64,000 nucleotides of DNA, from assembly GCA_964397485.1 (NCBI GenBank), contig CAYNHT010000002.1, positions 1-64,000 on the forward strand, in the 5' to 3' direction. The notes below the pieces were generated by a model that saw only the letters and a list, made by a program, of their open reading frames with translations, did not search any database and had not been told where the DNA came from. Below, piece after piece: positions 24,842 to 34,019 of this stretch. The stretch's first letter is position 1, and every line of letters begins with the position of its first letter. The stretch is from CAYNHT01 sp964397485. Its GTDB lineage: Bacteria; Bacillota_I; Bacilli_A; RF39; UBA660. The translations under genes and the position numbers were made by a program.

Positions 24842-25208
24842 TAGAATTCAAAATATTTTTTTCTTTTTTAAGATTCTCTTCAATCCAAAATGGTAATTTG
24901 TAGGCCAATGTCCTAAATCCCAAGTTCGTTTCGATAATCTTTTTTCTTTTAAAATTATCGTTTTTTTTGTAATCAATATTTTTGATACTTAACTTTAATT
25001 GTGATAATTTTTCATTAATATCGAGAACCTCAACATATATTATATCACCAATTTCGACATAATCAGCCACATTTTTAACGAAATTATGAGAAATTTCTGA
25101 TATGTGTATTAAACCTGTGTAATATTCATCTAATGAAACGAAGATTCCGTATGATTCAATTCCTGTTACAGTTCCTTTTGAAATTTTTCCCTTCTTGTAT
25201 TTAGTCAT
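24831..25208 (-). CDS. S1 RNA-binding domain protein (general stress protein 13 / YugI-like)
   Basis: About 125 residues with an S1 domain over residues 4-75: KGKISKGTVTGIESYGIFVSL, YTGLIHISEISHNFV and VLDINEKLSQLKLSIK, then a basic tail. Single-S1 proteins of this type in Bacilli bind RNA or ribosomes under stress. The ATG at 25208 follows GAGGTGTGATT. Its 3' end overlaps the promoter of the tRNA operon on the same strand. Confidence 0.88.
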   Translation of the reverse strand: MTKYKKGKISKGTVTGIESYGIFVSLDEYYTGLIHISEISHNFVKNVADYVEIGDIIYVEVLDINEKLSQLKLSIKNIDYKKNDNFKRKKIIETNLGFRTLAYKLPFWIEENLKKEKNILNSIDK

Positions 25209-25304
25209 AATCACACCTCATGAATAATTATATCATATATTAAAAAAAAGAGAAAGGGCTTTACTAAAGCAATAAATTATTATATAATGTCTTTGGTGAT
25301 GAAA

Positions 25305-25535
25305 ATGTTAGATAACGAAAAGAAAATTATCGAGACTATTGATAAGTTAAGACCTTTTTTAGTAAATGATGGTGGAAACATCGAATATGTAAAGTATGAA
25401 AACAACATTGTTTATATAAGAATGATGGGAGCATGCTCTAACTGTCATATGTTAGATCTTACTTTAAAAGACGGTATAGAAGCCGCTATTAAGGAAGAAG
25501 TTCCAGAAGTAATTGAGGTAGTGAACATAAAATAA
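25305..25535 (+). CDS. NifU-like Fe-S scaffold/carrier (YutI)
   Basis: A 76-residue NifU C-terminal-type domain: KLRPFLVNDGGNIEYV, then GACSNCHMLDLTLKDGIEAAI, with the CxxC that carries an Fe-S cluster. It is the same size as YutI/NfuA core proteins and delivers clusters to apoproteins. Earlier in-frame ATGs exist, but the first overlaps a TATAAT box; GGTG sits six bases before 25305. It faces a YutH-like gene, as in Bacillus. Confidence 0.93.
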   Translation: MLDNEKKIIETIDKLRPFLVNDGGNIEYVKYENNIVYIRMMGACSNCHMLDLTLKDGIEAAIKEEVPEVIEVVNIK

Positions 25536-25543
25536 TTAATATT

Positions 25544-26452
25544 TTATGTTTTTTTTAGCCATTCAATATCTGGAATGTTTATTATTTCTTTTAAATATAT
25601 ATATAAATCCTTTAAAAACTGTTCGTAATCGTCTACTTTTTCCAAGATTGGAAGTAAATTTTCTTCATCTTTACCTTCATTTATTATCTCCTCATATATA
25701 TCAAAGTAAAAAGATGGAAATAATAATCTAGTATATAGCATTAAACAATCATAAGAGGTTAAATTAGCATAACTAATATAATATATGACCTCTGCCAAGG
25801 TATCGTGATTTTCAAAGAATTTTTCTTTAAAAAATTCACTTGCATCTCTTACTTTTAAATCAATAATAAAATTAAGCGGATTGTATAAATCAAAAATTGT
25901 ATAATTTTTTTTTATTCTTTTATGTCCAATAAAAAGGGTGTTATTAGAACTATTATTTACATTTTTATGTAACATTATCCCTGTTTCAGCTAATCCCACA
26001 AAATAACTAAAACTCTTTCTTATTATAGGATATTTTTTCCCAAACTGACTTATCTGATACTCAAAATAGTCAATTTTATCACTCCATAATTGAAACCAAT
26101 TATCCCTTTTTAATATATTTTTTACAGTAGTTTGTGAATTATTACCAAAATTAATAATATCATTTAAGATTATCTTACTATTGTCATCAACGTACACCTT
26201 TAATAACACATATGGCTCGTTATTAATATATGTTAATAAACTCCTACTTGTGTTAAATACAAATTGGTGACAATAAATCTGACTTTGGAATAATTGAATT
26301 GCTATCTCATATAAATAGTTTATATCATCCACATTTCTTTCATACGGCATTAATACATACTTGTCTTGATTAATTGTAAATTTGAACTGCTTATTATATT
26401 GGTGAATATCAACTGGGGTAAGATTATAATAGTAACTTAATGCATTTTTCAT
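25544..26452 (-). CDS. YutH-like spore coat-associated protein
   Basis: A 302-residue soluble protein resembling the kinase-like (CotS/YutH) spore coat group in length and in its helical C-terminal half (FFENHDTLAEVIYYISYANLTSYDCLMLYTRLLFPSFYFDIYE). Canonical kinase residues are not evident, as in YutH. The neighbours are decisive: yutI and yutG flank it, the same trio as in Bacillus subtilis. Identity rests largely on this synteny. Confidence 0.72.
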   Translation of the reverse strand: MKNALSYYYNLTPVDIHQYNKQFKFTINQDKYVLMPYERNVDDINYLYEIAIQLFQSQIYCHQFVFNTSRSLLTYINNEPYVLLKVYVDDNSKIILNDIINFGNNSQTTVKNILKRDNWFQLWSDKIDYFEYQISQFGKKYPIIRKSFSYFVGLAETGIMLHKNVNNSSNNTLFIGHKRIKKNYTIFDLYNPLNFIIDLKVRDASEFFKEKFFENHDTLAEVIYYISYANLTSYDCLMLYTRLLFPSFYFDIYEEIINEGKDEENLLPILEKVDDYEQFLKDLYIYLKEIINIPDIEWLKKT

Positions 26453-26509
26453 ATATTCACCTCAACTAATTTTATGATTTAATCAGCATTTTATGATTGG
26501 AGGTATTCA

Positions 26510-26989
26510 ATGTTAGAATTAAAAAATACAGCACTAAGTAAATTAAACAATAGAGGGGTTGATATAAGTAGTATTGGCATAATTGTTTATAATCTACAAA
26601 AGAAATATAATCATGACATTACGATAAATGATTGTTTAGAGGCTATAAATAGCGTTTTAAATAAAAGGGAAGTCATACATACTATTTTAACCGGAATAGC
26701 GCTAGATGAGTGCGCCGAGCAAAATTTACTTGACCACAATATAAACCAAATAATAAAAAACGATGATAGCCTATATGGGATTGATGAAATACTAGCTTTA
26801 GGTATAGTTAATATATATGGAACTATTGCTTTAACAAGTTTTGGTTATCTAGATAAAACGAAACCAGGTATTGTTGGTATTTTAGATACAATAGGCAAAA
26901 ATAAAACACAATGTCATACTTTCTTAGACGATATAGTTTGTGCCATTGCTGCTGCTGCAGCCAGTAAGATAGCACATTCAAAAAAGTAA
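26510..26989 (+). CDS. YutG / PgpA-type phosphatidylglycerophosphatase A
   Basis: A 159-residue protein with the YutG pattern: KLNNRGVDISSIGIIVYNLQKKY, ILTGIALDECAEQ, SLYGIDEILALGIVNIYGTIALTSFGYLDKTKPGI, and the C-terminal CHTFLDDIVCAIAAAAASKIAH. PgpA enzymes dephosphorylate phosphatidylglycerol phosphate; YutG lacks the membrane helices of Escherichia coli PgpA. Divergent from the yutH-like gene. A palindromic terminator follows. Confidence 0.9.
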   Translation: MLELKNTALSKLNNRGVDISSIGIIVYNLQKKYNHDITINDCLEAINSVLNKREVIHTILTGIALDECAEQNLLDHNINQIIKNDDSLYGIDEILALGIVNIYGTIALTSFGYLDKTKPGIVGILDTIGKNKTQCHTFLDDIVCAIAAAAASKIAHSKK

Positions 26990-27012
26990 CTAAATTTTTT
27001 AGTTACTTTTTT
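26980..27012. terminator. Bidirectional terminator
   Basis: AAAAAAGTAACTAAA and TTTAGTTACTTTTTT flank a three-T loop between yutG (+) and the giant pseudopilin gene (-). Confidence 0.85.
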
Positions 27013-27015
27013 CTT

Positions 27016-29955
27016 TTAATAACAGCGATCAGTTGTACTAGAGTAACTACCACTACTACAATGTGGTGTTGTCCAAGTATAACAGGTTGATCCGCTTAAA
27101 CTCCATCCTGATGAACATGAATAACTAATATATGCGGATTGTGATCTCGTACATGTTGAGCCACTTAAACTCCACCCTGATGGACACGAATAACTAACAT
27201 ATGCAGACTGTGATCTCGTACATGTTGAGCCGCTTAAGCTCCATCCTGATGGACATGAATAACTAACACTTGCGGATTGGGTTTCAACTGGATTTCTACA
27301 TGTACCGGTCCAATAGGTACTACATGAAGTTGATGAACCACTAGGACTACAAGAAGTTCCACTGCTTGGACATGAACTATAATATTCATAACTTCCGTAA
27401 GGTTGATTCCCATCAGCACAGGCAGCATTACAATTTCCAGAGCATGTATGGCTATGAAATGCCCACTTTAGACTACTACACACATAGGTAGCATCAAATC
27501 TAGAATATATAGTATATGTTGTTTGTCGCGAACAAGTTGTTCCGCTTAGAGTCCACCCTGATGGACAATAATAGCTTGCACTTGCGGATTGTGATTGATA
27601 ACATGTTGAACCACTTAAACTCCATCCTGATGAACAATAATAACTAGAACTTGCAGATTGCGATTGATAACATGTTGAGCCACTTAAACTCCATCCTGAT
27701 GAACAATAGTAACTAGAACTTGCGGATTGTGATGTTTCACAACTTGTCCCTGATTTATACCAACCTGATGAACATATACTGCTAGCTACCACCATAGTTG
27801 TTGTTGATGATGATCTATTACCCACATTATCATATGTATATGCAGTAATTGTCGTTGTCCCAATATTACTTATTGTCACCGCACCCGTATATTGTGTCTC
27901 GCCAACTGTTGTTGCACCTGATAATACATACGTGCTTCTATAAACACCACTACCACTATCTGTACCAGACGCTATAGTGAAATTATGTAGTGATTTTGCT
28001 ATTGTTGGTGGTGTTGGAGCTGTTGTATCTATTTGCGTTATATTATAAGTACTAGCGGTGATTATATTTGTCCCATCTGTTACTCTTGCAATAACATTTC
28101 CATTTGTATTAAATACAACATTTTGGGTTTGTCCTGATGACGTCACCCATGTACTTCCGCCATTAGTAGAATATTGTTTAGTATATCCTGATGTTTGATA
28201 GTTTATAGTGACTGTCTTACTTGTTGCCCAGCCACTTGGACTTATACTGTAAGTAGGAGTTGGAAGCGACACTGTTGTTCTGCTTATTGATTCGCTATCG
28301 GCTGTTAACCCAGCTCCATTTCTTATTCTTACTTTTAATTGATATGTCCCGCTTGTTAAATTAGTAAAGGTGTAACTATTGCCACTTTGGTAGTTAGTCC
28401 AATTAACCCCGTTATCTTTACTAAAAGCATAGTGTGTTATGCCACTTTCTAAATCTTGACCACTTGCTGTTAATGAAATACTGTCAGTCGTGATTGTCCC
28501 GCTTGTTAAATTCAATGATGTCGGAGCTGTCTTGTCAATTTTTACGGGCTGATTTTTCGTAGTTATATTGCCCGCATTATCTATTGTTGTAAGAGTTACT
28601 GTTCCACTTGTTGATAATATGCTATGAGATAATGTTGTATTTGCATGTCCACTTAAAAGATCACTTCCGTCGGATTTACTCAAATTTACGTCTGTTGTAT
28701 ACCAACCATTAAGTCCTTCGGTTCCCGTTAGGATAATATTTCCAGCAATTGGTGCTGTTTTATCTATTTTATAGTTAGAACTACAGATTACCCCACTACT
28801 ATTCCCAACCATATCAAACGCTTCTGCACATATCTTATTTGTTGCACTTTCGGTTGAAATTGTTAGATTCGTACTAGCATGATTAATCGTATTGCTAGGA
28901 ACACATGATTCTATAGTCGTTTGACAATACTTGAAATTTAAAATCCCACTTTCCAAATCTTCAGCACTTACTAAAACATTAGAATTGGTATTTGCCCAAC
29001 CATTTTCATTAAATGGATTTCCTATTATATTAAATACTATGTCTGGTTTATATATATCCACATTTGCAACAGAATAACTAACTCCTGTTATTACATTTGT
29101 TCCATCTGTTATTCTTGCGATTACACTTCCGTTGGTATTAAAAACTAATTCACTTGTAATCGTGGGTTCTTCAACCAATATCCAAGTTACAGCATTATCC
29201 AAACTATATTCATAAGTATGATCGATTTGTCTTTCTGGATAATGAATTGTGACAACGACACTATCTGACCAATCAGTCGTATTGATGCTATAAGTGGGGG
29301 TTGGTATGTCTACTGTTCTTACTGTTATCTCATCAGATACAGTAAATAGTTCATTATTGTTATATACTCTTACTTTGAATGTATAATTTGTATTATTTGT
29401 TAATTCCGTAAACTTATAGACATTACTTTGTTGTCCGCTAGTCCAATTAACCCCGTTATCTTTACTAAATTCATAATGACTAATACCGCTTTCTAAATCA
29501 TAGGCTGTAGCCACTATTGTTACTGAACTACTAGTAATTAAATTTGAAGTTATAGACACATTAGGAGGAGTTGTATCTAATTTGTTACAACTTCCATCAA
29601 CTATTATCAAATTGTCAAAAGTACCTTTCGCGCAATATCTTTGATTACTTACACGATCAAGTTCTAGTACCCCAAACTCATTCTTAACAATTTTTCCACC
29701 TGTAAATTTTTTGTTTTTCATTTGAATAGTCTGATCTATTACATAAATACCTTCATCAGGAAAGACATCAAATTGATTTCCTGCTATATATATATCAGTA
29801 GCAGAAAAAATATTTCTCAAACTTTCCTTATAAGAAGCTCGATCAGCTCTTTGGATTACGTAAAGGACAACTGGCACAGTTATTAAGAATAATATTGTAA
29901 GGATAATAATTACCCCTAAAACCTCAATTAAAGTAAATCCTCTTTTTTTCTTCAT
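27016..29955 (-). CDS. Giant pseudopilin-like surface protein with Ig/FN3-like domains and Cys-rich tandem repeats
   Basis: About 979 residues. It opens with a type IV prepilin leader (KKKRGFTLIEVLGVIIILTILFL) cut between G and F by a prepilin peptidase. Then come several FN3/Ig-like domains (FSKDNGVNWTSGQ twice, YKIDKTAPIAGNI, KIDKTAPTSLNLTSG). The last 230 residues hold about seven copies of a 21-22 residue repeat with core CSSGWSLSGSTCYQSQSAS, interrupted by a Cys-rich insert (residues 810-885). Pseudopilins are normally below 250 residues, so this is a pilin-anchored adhesin or display protein. The ATG at 29955 gives the standard short leader; an in-frame TTG at 29970 is the alternative. 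No other pilus gene is in view. Confidence 0.85.
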   Translation of the reverse strand: MKKKRGFTLIEVLGVIIILTILFLITVPVVLYVIQRADRASYKESLRNIFSATDIYIAGNQFDVFPDEGIYVIDQTIQMKNKKFTGGKIVKNEFGVLELDRVSNQRYCAKGTFDNLIIVDGSCNKLDTTPPNVSITSNLITSSSVTIVATAYDLESGISHYEFSKDNGVNWTSGQQSNVYKFTELTNNTNYTFKVRVYNNNELFTVSDEITVRTVDIPTPTYSINTTDWSDSVVVTIHYPERQIDHTYEYSLDNAVTWILVEEPTITSELVFNTNGSVIARITDGTNVITGVSYSVANVDIYKPDIVFNIIGNPFNENGWANTNSNVLVSAEDLESGILNFKYCQTTIESCVPSNTINHASTNLTISTESATNKICAEAFDMVGNSSGVICSSNYKIDKTAPIAGNIILTGTEGLNGWYTTDVNLSKSDGSDLLSGHANTTLSHSILSTSGTVTLTTIDNAGNITTKNQPVKIDKTAPTSLNLTSGTITTDSISLTASGQDLESGITHYAFSKDNGVNWTNYQSGNSYTFTNLTSGTYQLKVRIRNGAGLTADSESISRTTVSLPTPTYSISPSGWATSKTVTINYQTSGYTKQYSTNGGSTWVTSSGQTQNVVFNTNGNVIARVTDGTNIITASTYNITQIDTTAPTPPTIAKSLHNFTIASGTDSGSGVYRSTYVLSGATTVGETQYTGAVTISNIGTTTITAYTYDNVGNRSSSTTTMVVASSICSSGWYKSGTSCETSQSASSSYYCSSGWSLSGSTCYQSQSASSSYYCSSGWSLSGSTCYQSQSASASYYCPSGWTLSGTTCSRQTTYTIYSRFDATYVCSSLKWAFHSHTCSGNCNAACADGNQPYGSYEYYSSCPSSGTSCSPSGSSTSCSTYWTGTCRNPVETQSASVSYSCPSGWSLSGSTCTRSQSAYVSYSCPSGWSLSGSTCTRSQSAYISYSCSSGWSLSGSTCYTWTTPHCSSGSYSSTTDRCY

Positions 29956-30162
29956 GGTTATTCCAACCAATCCTTTCCTTATTCATGATGTTTTATTGTT
30001 ATCTATTTGCTACTATAATTAGATTATAGCAAAAACCAAGAAAAATGTCTATATTTAGTTACACAGTCAACAATTTTGGAAAGTATGTTCTCTAGGCAAT
30101 ATTGACAGGATATTCTTTTTAAACTATAATTTTATTAGATATATTGTAGAAAAGAGGAAAGA

Positions 30163-30600
30163 ATGAAAAAAAATAAAATTATAATATTATTTTTATCTAC
30201 CTTAATTACATTAACAATATTTAGTGCTTGCACAAAAAAAGATACTCAAAACAACAAAGACAATGAAGACACAAAAATAAAGGAGCAAATTAATAATAAT
30301 CCTGGAATAATTAATGAGCAGATAGTTGATGGAATAGTTATCAGCGAAACAATCCTAAAATACGAAAATGATTCCAGCATTTTAACAACAGAATTAAACA
30401 ATTCAACAAACGTTCCTATTTATGTGGAAAATTTAAATATAATATTTTATGATGATGATGGAAATGAAATAGCGAATCTTTTTGCATATCTTGGATCAGA
30501 AATAGGAGCCGGTGATGTTAGAGTTCTATCTTCATCAATCGATGTAAATCTAATAAAATCCACAAAAGTAGAATATATATTAAACAAAAAAAGTAACTAA
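30163..30600 (+). CDS. Small lipoprotein with FxLYD-like domain
   Basis: A 145-residue protein with a lipobox (TIFSAC, Cys 23), a charged linker and a beta-sandwich-like domain (TTELNNSTNVPIYVENLNIIFYDDDGNEIA, then VLSSSIDVNL) of the FxLYD kind seen in Gram-positive lipoproteins. Probably an extracellular membrane-anchored protein of unknown function. A palindromic terminator follows. Confidence 0.8.
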   Translation: MKKNKIIILFLSTLITLTIFSACTKKDTQNNKDNEDTKIKEQINNNPGIINEQIVDGIVISETILKYENDSSILTTELNNSTNVPIYVENLNIIFYDDDGNEIANLFAYLGSEIGAGDVRVLSSSIDVNLIKSTKVEYILNKKSN

Positions 30601-30620
30601 GTTTTTTTAGTTACTTTTTT
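30585..30620. terminator. Bidirectional terminator
   Basis: AAAAAAGTAACTAA and TTAGTTACTTTTTT, almost the same hairpin as at 26980-27012. It separates the lipoprotein gene (+) from the next gene (-). Confidence 0.85.
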
Positions 30621-31233
30621 ATAACATATTTTTTATTGCTTCTATTTTATTTTTTAATTCTGATAATTCTTGATTTAACTTATCATTATTCGCTTTTTCT
30701 GCTAAATACATTGCTTGATAATCAACATCTGGCATTTGATTTTCTACAACTGGCTGTTGTTGTGTAAATGCTGGTTCTTCAAAAGCTGGCATTTCAGTTG
30801 GTTGTTCAACATTAGGGGCAACATTCATTATATTATCTGTTGATACTTCAGGGGTAGTTTCAAATGTTTTTTTATTAGCTTGTAACAATTCCGTTAATTG
30901 CATAGATAATTTAAAAATTCTACTTTCACTTAATTGCATATTAGCTAATTTGCTATAATCTAAATCTTCAATATTAAGATTTCCTTCTTTGTTTTCCTTA
31001 ATAATAGTTTTAATCATTTCTTTTACAGCGTTCCATTCGTTTTCATCAACAATATTTGAACTAACGAAATTACCATTATCACTTATCTTAACTGCATATA
31101 GTTTAACATAATTTTGCTCATCAATTTCATTCATTGAATAAATAAGATATTTATTATTATTTAAACTAAAGAAACGAACAACATTTACATCTACCATTGC
31201 ATTATTAACATTTAATAAAGAAACTTTATCCAT
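30619..31233 (-). CDS. Conserved hypothetical with DUF1292-like start and coiled-coil end
   Basis: A 204-residue protein. Residues 10-50 (VNVVRFFSLNNNKYLIYSMNEID, YVKLYAVKI) resemble the two-strand core of DUF1292/YrzB. The middle is Pro/Glu-rich and low complexity (EQPTEMPAFEEPAFTQQQP), and the last 30 residues form a coiled coil (LNQELSELKNKIEAIKNML). Good AGGAGG site. Probably a cytoplasmic adaptor; function unknown. Confidence 0.75.
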   Translation of the reverse strand: MDKVSLLNVNNAMVDVNVVRFFSLNNNKYLIYSMNEIDEQNYVKLYAVKISDNGNFVSSNIVDENEWNAVKEMIKTIIKENKEGNLNIEDLDYSKLANMQLSESRIFKLSMQLTELLQANKKTFETTPEVSTDNIMNVAPNVEQPTEMPAFEEPAFTQQQPVVENQMPDVDYQAMYLAEKANNDKLNQELSELKNKIEAIKNML

Positions 31234-31320
31234 ATTTCATTCCTCCTTTTATTCTTGTAACAATTATATCAAAAATATCTTTTTATGAAAAGGTTTTTTA
31301 ATAATTATTATAAAATTTAT

Positions 31321-31827
31321 CTAATATCCAAATTTACCTTCCAAACTTTCATCATCATCAACCCAGCTTTTAACATCAACAATCGTATAATTATCTTTAT
31401 CATTTCTTATTATGACTTTGCTGATACCTGAATTTATAATAAACCTTTTACAAAGAATACAAGGCATAGCATTTTGAACATATTCTTTTGTAGTTACTTC
31501 TTTTCCAACTAGATATAAAGTCGAATCAATTAAATCTTTGCGAGCCGCACTTATTATAGCATTTTGTTCGGAGTGAACACTTCTACACATCTCATATCTT
31601 TCTCCTCTTGGAATTTGTAATTTTTCCCTTGTACAATAATTTAAATCGATACAATTTGCTCTACCTCTAGGAGCTCCTACATAACCAGTTGAAATTATTT
31701 CATCATTTTTTACTATTACCGTCCCAAATAATCTTCTAAGACAAGTCCCTCTTTCTAAAACTGTTTCAGCTATATCTAAGTAGTAATTTATCTTATCAAC
31801 TCTTACAATCTTTTCATCAACTATCAT
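31321..31827 (-). CDS. dCMP deaminase (ComEB-like)
   Basis: About 168 residues of the cytidine/dCMP deaminase fold: CRSVHSEQNAIISAAR with the zinc-binding His and catalytic Glu, and MPCILCKRFIINSG with the PCxxC zinc motif. It converts dCMP to dUMP for thymidylate synthesis. The ATG at 31827 follows GAGGTG; a GTG nine bases upstream is less likely. Confidence 0.92.
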   Translation of the reverse strand: MIVDEKIVRVDKINYYLDIAETVLERGTCLRRLFGTVIVKNDEIISTGYVGAPRGRANCIDLNYCTREKLQIPRGERYEMCRSVHSEQNAIISAARKDLIDSTLYLVGKEVTTKEYVQNAMPCILCKRFIINSGISKVIIRNDKDNYTIVDVKSWVDDDESLEGKFGY

Positions 31828-31884
31828 ACTAAACACCTCATTTTAATTTTACCACATATTATCTATTTTAAACAAAAAAGAATC

Positions 31885-32904
31885 CTAAGATTCTTCAAAA
31901 TAATCAATATTCATATTTTTCCTTACCCGCTTCATTACCTCTTGGGCTTTTTTCCTAGCTTTGTTTGTACCTTCTATTAATATCTTATCAACCAATTCTG
32001 GCCTTTGTTCATAATAGCATCTTTTTTCTTGTATAGGTTTTAGAAACTCCATCATATTTGAAATTAATTCTTTTTTACAAGAAACACATCCTCTTTTTCC
32101 AGCCTTACATTCATCGTGAATGGTTTTTAAGTTTTTATCGCTAACAAGTTTATGATAATAGTATACCATACATACTTCTGGGTCAGCAGGATCATCTTTT
32201 TTTATTTTATTTGGATCAGTTACTGCAGTCATTATTTTTTTACTAACCTCTTCATATGAGTCAGATAAATAAATAGCATTCCCTAGACTTTTTCCCATTT
32301 TTTCATTGCCATCTAATCCTTTTATTCTCTTATTAGAACTCAAAATATCTTTTGGTTCTATAATTGTGGGACCATACACACTATTAAATTTTCTAACAAT
32401 TTCCCTTGTTTGTTCTAACACTGGTAATTGGTCTTCCCCGACAGGAACAAAAGAGCCATCAAAAGCTGTAATATCAGCTGCTTGACTTACAGGATAACCT
32501 AAAAATCCATAAGTAACACTTTCTCCACTATTACCGAATAATTCTTTTTTTTGGTTTATCTCACTTTTTACAGTCGGATTTCTATACAATCTTGCTACTG
32601 TAACCAAATTAGAATAAAATACAGTTAATTCAGCTATTTCTGGTATTAGAGACTGAATAAATATTACCGATTTTTCAGGATCTATACCAACAGCTAAATT
32701 ATCCATTGCTACTTCTCTAACATTATTTCGAACCTTCTCAGGATCATTATAATTATCTGTTAAAGCTTGAACATCAGCTATAATAATATAAGTATTATAT
32801 TCATCTTGAAGTTCTACCCTTTTTTTTAAGGACCCAAAATAGTGTCCCAAATGTAAACGTCCAGTTGGACGATCACCTGTTAAAATATTTTTTTTATTTT
32901 CCAT
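31885..32904 (-). CDS. trpS: Tryptophanyl-tRNA synthetase
   Basis: A 339-residue class I synthetase: TGDRPTGRLHLGHYFGSL with the HIGH-type motif HLGH, GEDQLPVLEQTREI, and the KMSKS-type motif GNEKMGKSLGNAI. It has a CVSCKKE segment near residue 275, as in the TrpRS subgroup with a CxxC insert. It charges tRNA-Trp. A 12-codon ORF with one Trp codon precedes it in the leader. A hairpin with a T run (31871-31895) overlaps the stop and acts as terminator. Confidence 0.95.
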   Translation of the reverse strand: MENKKNILTGDRPTGRLHLGHYFGSLKKRVELQDEYNTYIIIADVQALTDNYNDPEKVRNNVREVAMDNLAVGIDPEKSVIFIQSLIPEIAELTVFYSNLVTVARLYRNPTVKSEINQKKELFGNSGESVTYGFLGYPVSQAADITAFDGSFVPVGEDQLPVLEQTREIVRKFNSVYGPTIIEPKDILSSNKRIKGLDGNEKMGKSLGNAIYLSDSYEEVSKKIMTAVTDPNKIKKDDPADPEVCMVYYYHKLVSDKNLKTIHDECKAGKRGCVSCKKELISNMMEFLKPIQEKRCYYEQRPELVDKILIEGTNKARKKAQEVMKRVRKNMNIDYFEES

Positions 32905-32931
32905 AATTTCCTCCTAAATTTAAATAAATAT

Positions 32932-32970
32932 CTATTTTAAATTCAGGCACCATCGTTTATTATTTTTCAT
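32932..32970 (-). CDS. Short leader ORF (MKNNKRWCLNLK) upstream of trpS
   Basis: Twelve codons with a GGGTGATAAT site, starting just downstream of a TATAAT box and ending 27 bases before trpS. It contains a single Trp codon followed by Cys. The position suggests a regulatory upstream peptide whose translation reports tryptophanyl-tRNA supply. No strong terminator/antiterminator pair is visible, so any control would act through ribosome stalling or RNA access. Confidence 0.5.
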   Translation of the reverse strand: MKNNKRWCLNLK

Positions 32971-33030
32971 ATTATCACCCAATCAAAATTATTATATCAC
33001 AATTTTAACAAAACAAAGAAAAAATGATAA

Positions 33031-33300
33031 TTAAATATCATTTTGCAATTTACTTTCTAAAAACTTTTCAAAAGTAGGTAATCCATAGTTTGGATTGTAG
33101 TAATTAGAATATTCATTTAAATGAGCTAGTGCTATTTTAGCTGTTTTCTCAAGATCATCATCAGTTACATTAGTTTCAGGGCTTACCAATCCATGTTCTA
33201 GTTCTATGTTTAATCCTATTAAAAACTCTTGAAAGGAAAATTTATCAAATTTAACACCTAATTTATTTGCAACTGTAATTGCATCTGTCTTACTTATCAT
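33031..33300 (-). CDS. DUF5661 family small protein
   Basis: An 89-residue protein matching the DUF5661 pattern: AITVANKLGVKFDKFSFQEFLIGLNIELEHG and a second half with KIALAHLNEYSNYYNPNYGLPTFEKFL. These are small helical proteins of unknown role, frequent in Bacillota and phages. The ATG at 33300 has TAGGTGAT ahead of it. Confidence 0.85.
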   Translation of the reverse strand: MISKTDAITVANKLGVKFDKFSFQEFLIGLNIELEHGLVSPETNVTDDDLEKTAKIALAHLNEYSNYYNPNYGLPTFEKFLESKLQNDI

Positions 33301-33327
33301 ATATATCACCTATTAAATCATATGATT

Positions 33328-33370
33328 AAAAACTAAAAAAGATAATGATTTCATTATCTTTTTAGTTTTT
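33328..33370 (-). terminator. Terminator after the 216-residue gene
   Basis: A long hairpin, AAAACTAAAAAAGATAATGA with its complement ending in TTTTTAGTTTT, overlaps the 3' end of the gene at 33354-34004. Confidence 0.75.
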
Positions 33371-34004
33371 TAGTAAAATTAACATCCTCTTTTTCCACCA
33401 TATTAATTCCTAGTCCAGTAATGTAATATAAATCAACAGTGTCTTTACTGGCTACCAATCCCCTATCACACAAGACATTGATTTCTCTCAAACAAACATC
33501 AAAATCAACATTAATTGCTCGTGATATAGCAAAGATCGAATTTAGTGTTGAGTCTGACATAAACTTAATTATTTTAGATTGCACTCTATTCAACCTTGGA
33601 ATTTGACATAAATCCCCATCTATAATTATTGGATTAAAGCCGATAATTTCATCAGTTAAGATCCCCGATGGAATTTGATTATATAAATAAATGTCTTTTT
33701 GCATTCTAAAAGCGTCATACATTTCTAAAAATGTTGCACCACCAATATAGTTTTTTTGACTATTTTTATTTAAATTTATGACTAATACACCATCGACATT
33801 TCTAATCACTTCTTCACTTTTTTTGTACATTGCTGCCTTAAAATTTGCATGTTCTTCTTCACCTATCATACGATATTCATCTTCCGCATTTGGATTATCA
33901 TAACAATTAGGTAATACTACTTCATGACCATAGTCCTCTAATACTTCTTTAATCATAGGTATACGGTTATAAAACCTTTTACTACAAATAATAAATAATT
34001 TCAT
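33354..34004 (-). CDS. Nucleoside 2-deoxyribosyltransferase-like domain plus C-terminal helical domain
   Basis: A 216-residue protein. Residues 1-125 look like the Rossmann-type DUF4406/2-deoxyribosyltransferase-like fold (KLFIICSKRFYNRIPMIKEVLEDYGHEVVLPN, then VIRNVDGVLVINLNK and GGATFLEMYDAF, where the late Glu matches the nucleophile region). The C-terminal 80 residues are a helical, winged-helix-like segment (SDSTLNSIFAISRAINVDFDVCLREINVLCDRGLV). It may bind a nucleoside or nucleotide and DNA. The exact role is not established. Confidence 0.72.
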   Translation of the reverse strand: MKLFIICSKRFYNRIPMIKEVLEDYGHEVVLPNCYDNPNAEDEYRMIGEEEHANFKAAMYKKSEEVIRNVDGVLVINLNKNSQKNYIGGATFLEMYDAFRMQKDIYLYNQIPSGILTDEIIGFNPIIIDGDLCQIPRLNRVQSKIIKFMSDSTLNSIFAISRAINVDFDVCLREINVLCDRGLVASKDTVDLYYITGLGINMVEKEDVNFTKKLKR

Positions 34005-34019
34005 AATTATCCCCCTAAA

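Noticed and set aside
27060..27730. Spaced direct DNA repeats that could suggest a CRISPR array
   Set aside because: The repeats are in frame within one coding sequence and vary as codons do; spacers are not unique and no cas genes are near.
32905..32970. GATGGTGCCTG in the trpS leader as a T-box core
   Set aside because: It lacks the GG-ACCGCG consensus, a stem I and a terminator; the leader is too short for a T-box.
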